Assembly: GCF_963576545.1 (NCBI RefSeq)
Contig: NC_083651.1
Coordinates: 8,925,886 to 8,989,885 of the forward strand
DNA length: 64,000 nucleotides
Origin: Limanda limanda
Lineage: Eukaryota; Chordata; Actinopteri; Pleuronectiformes; Pleuronectidae
Direction of reading: 5' to 3'
The notes beneath the pieces were generated by a model. That model worked only from the letters and a program-made list of their open reading frames with translations, did not search any database and was not told the DNA's origin. Positions 62,201 through 64,000 of this stretch are shown piece by piece (position 1 is the stretch's first letter; every line of letters begins with the position of its first letter). Position numbers and translations under genes: made by a program.

Positions 62201-64000
62201 GACTGTTCTGTCATCTCATGGGAAAACTTCACCAAAACGGAAGTGGGAACTGTTACAGCTTTGTTTGGTTTTTAATGCATTTCAAATAAGAATTTCAGAA
62301 CATTTGACAGAGCTCATCTCAACCTCACTCGCAGAGTAAAATCTCAGCTTTCTTTTTTTTAAATTCCTAACATGAGCGCAACCACCACAAAGATGCATTT
62401 CCACACTTTAAAACCCGGGAAGGATGCTCTAAGACCATGCTGCGAGGCAGCGAGTGGCCAGCTGAGACGTGCTCTGCCTACTGTTGGCCTTGATTTTGCT
62501 CCTTTTTTCCCCACAAAGCCTGAGCTTGGTATGTGAGAGTGAAGCAGAGACATTTCAGACTTTTAAAGTGGCCTTCTTGAGCAGGATTCACATGGTAATT
62601 AGGTCAGAGGACACTGAGGGAAAACAAAGCTGTGTGCATGCAACGAGAGCAGCAAACATACTGCGTTTTCCTCAAGATGTTTCGAGGCGGAGAAGAGACT
62701 TGCCGAGATGCTTCTCTTTATATTCTGAAAACAGGGACTGTTACTCTCTGTTATTTAAATACGATGCCAGATTTGAAATCACAGCTTCAGGCACTGTGAC
62801 TTGTGGCGGCACAGCCTTCACCTCAATATTCACTGTGGTCTTTGTACTTTGAATACAAAGCTGCGCTGCCTTGTCACCTGAATGTGACATAAATGCTGCC
62901 ACTTCCCAGTTGAACGCTCTCTGGCGCCTGATTGAGGTCCTGTTGACATGACATCTTTCTATTTGAAGAACGGTGCAGAAACATGCACATTTTGGCTGAG
63001 GCTCTTCTTCTTTAATAGGCTAATGTGAACGTTCTGTGGCCAAATCTACTGTCAGCAGCAACAAACTGCAGCTTGACAGATACACTGTGCTTCACTTGAG
63101 CAGCAACCCGATGAGAATCCGCCTTCAGCAGAGAGAGGCCAGCGGTCTGTGTGGTGCAGTCTCAGCCGGTGGGTCGAAATGAATAATTCCACAATGTCTG
63201 TCTGGGTCCCTTCAGCCTCCCAGGATCTCATTGTTTCCAAATGCAGAGTGCACTCGGCGTGGCCTTCGCCCGCAGTGTCTGCCTGTTCGTAACCTGGTCT
63301 CTCTCTCTCTTTCTCTGCCTTGACACACAACCTCGCCTTCGTTGAAATCTGATTCAGCTGCAGCTCTGGAACCCTGCTAATAAATGCTTGATGCAACTCA
63401 AAAGACCAAATTTGTGCCTGGAACTTTATCATCATTGTTTTTACAATAATTTTATAATTTATCATTGGACCTTCCCTCTGTTTAATATAAATTGCGTAAA
63501 TATATTTTTTTTAGGTGTCACCTTCAGCTTTAGGAAGTTATGATGATGATCATTTAATTTTTAATATTTTATGAAGTGATTTTATATACAAAAAGATATT
63601 AAAACGTATTAATCAATACCAAGCAGTAGTTTTTACTGTCGGTAATTCTAAAGGATAGTTTGGAAACAGAAGGCTTTGTCCTTAGTGTCAAACTACTCTT
63701 TTCTTTTGTCACACATTCTTTTTGTTGCCCCTCTGAGGTGTGTGAGAGGGTGTGTTGAATGCCGTCATGCGCTCATTCCTGCGTGTGCGCATGCGTGCAT
63801 GTCTGAGCAATTTGATTTTTTCTCTTTGTATGCATGCGGAGCGGACGTGAAGGCATGTGCCTTTTCTCTCCCCACCCTCCTCTGTTCAGCCCCGGCAAGG
63901 TCTGAGCAGGGTGGGAATGAAAGGAGCGCAGGAGGAGGAGAAAGTGCTCCCACCGTTGATTTGGCCATTGTGGGGGGAGGAACACTATTCCCATTGATGC
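59275..64000. other. no recognised gene; candidate intron of the rightward gene
   Basis: 4.7 kb with no coding exon recognisable on either strand and only short simple repeats (a doubled CTCTGTGCTGTGTT at 59578-59612 and a CACGCACG stretch near 60608-60631). It could be a first intron if the leader at 59090-59272 is real. Confidence 0.4.

Noticed and set aside
62469..62852. 127-codon plus-strand frame
   Set aside because: No domain, no convincing splice context or homology recognised; length is compatible with chance.
1..64000. CRISPR array, operon or novel multi-gene defence-type system
   Set aside because: The window is a fish locus occupied by one large spliced gene; repeats are microsatellites, transposon relics and local duplications, with no spacer-repeat architecture.

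Overview
This is a vertebrate window, almost certainly from a ray-finned (teleost) fish. Introns are kilobases long with GT-AG boundaries, CA/TG microsatellites are abundant, and several diverged interspersed repeats match types I know from teleost genomes. There are no operons, no prokaryotic signals and no CRISPR.

The window is dominated by one gene on the minus strand, pdia5 (protein disulfide isomerase family A member 5, an ER thiol-disulfide oxidoreductase). I could read all 17 coding exons, from the ATG at 56873 to the stop codon at 7936. Splice phases agree at all 16 junctions and the joined reading frame is 1581 nt, or 526 codons plus stop. The protein has a signal peptide, an N-terminal thioredoxin-fold domain without CxxC, three a-type thioredoxin domains (CGVC, CGHC, CPHC) and a C-terminal KEEL retrieval signal.

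Layout. Positions 1-400 hold a possible promoter and first exon of a leftward neighbour; sec22a would fit the vertebrate gene order. Positions 400-7900 are intergenic with repeats and probably include the pdia5 3'UTR. Positions 7936-56873 are pdia5. Positions 56880-57030 are its promoter, with a ZNF143-type motif and a GC box. Positions 57600-58225 carry a tandem duplication. Positions 58900-59275 are GC-rich and may contain a rightward non-coding first exon; sema5b would fit the order. From 59275 to 64000 I recognise no exon.

Repeats worth knowing are a fold-back element with inverted ends (5249-5510), a dead LINE reverse-transcriptase fragment (about 10490-10830), a possible LINE endonuclease fragment (about 23325-23470), a SINE-like repeat with a perfect B box (13953-14137), two tandem segmental duplications (55221-56430 and 57608-58225) and a 16-bp perfect hairpin (24001-24042). 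I found no new multi-gene system. The most informative structural signal is the footprint of thioredoxin-domain triplication in the pdia5 intron positions.
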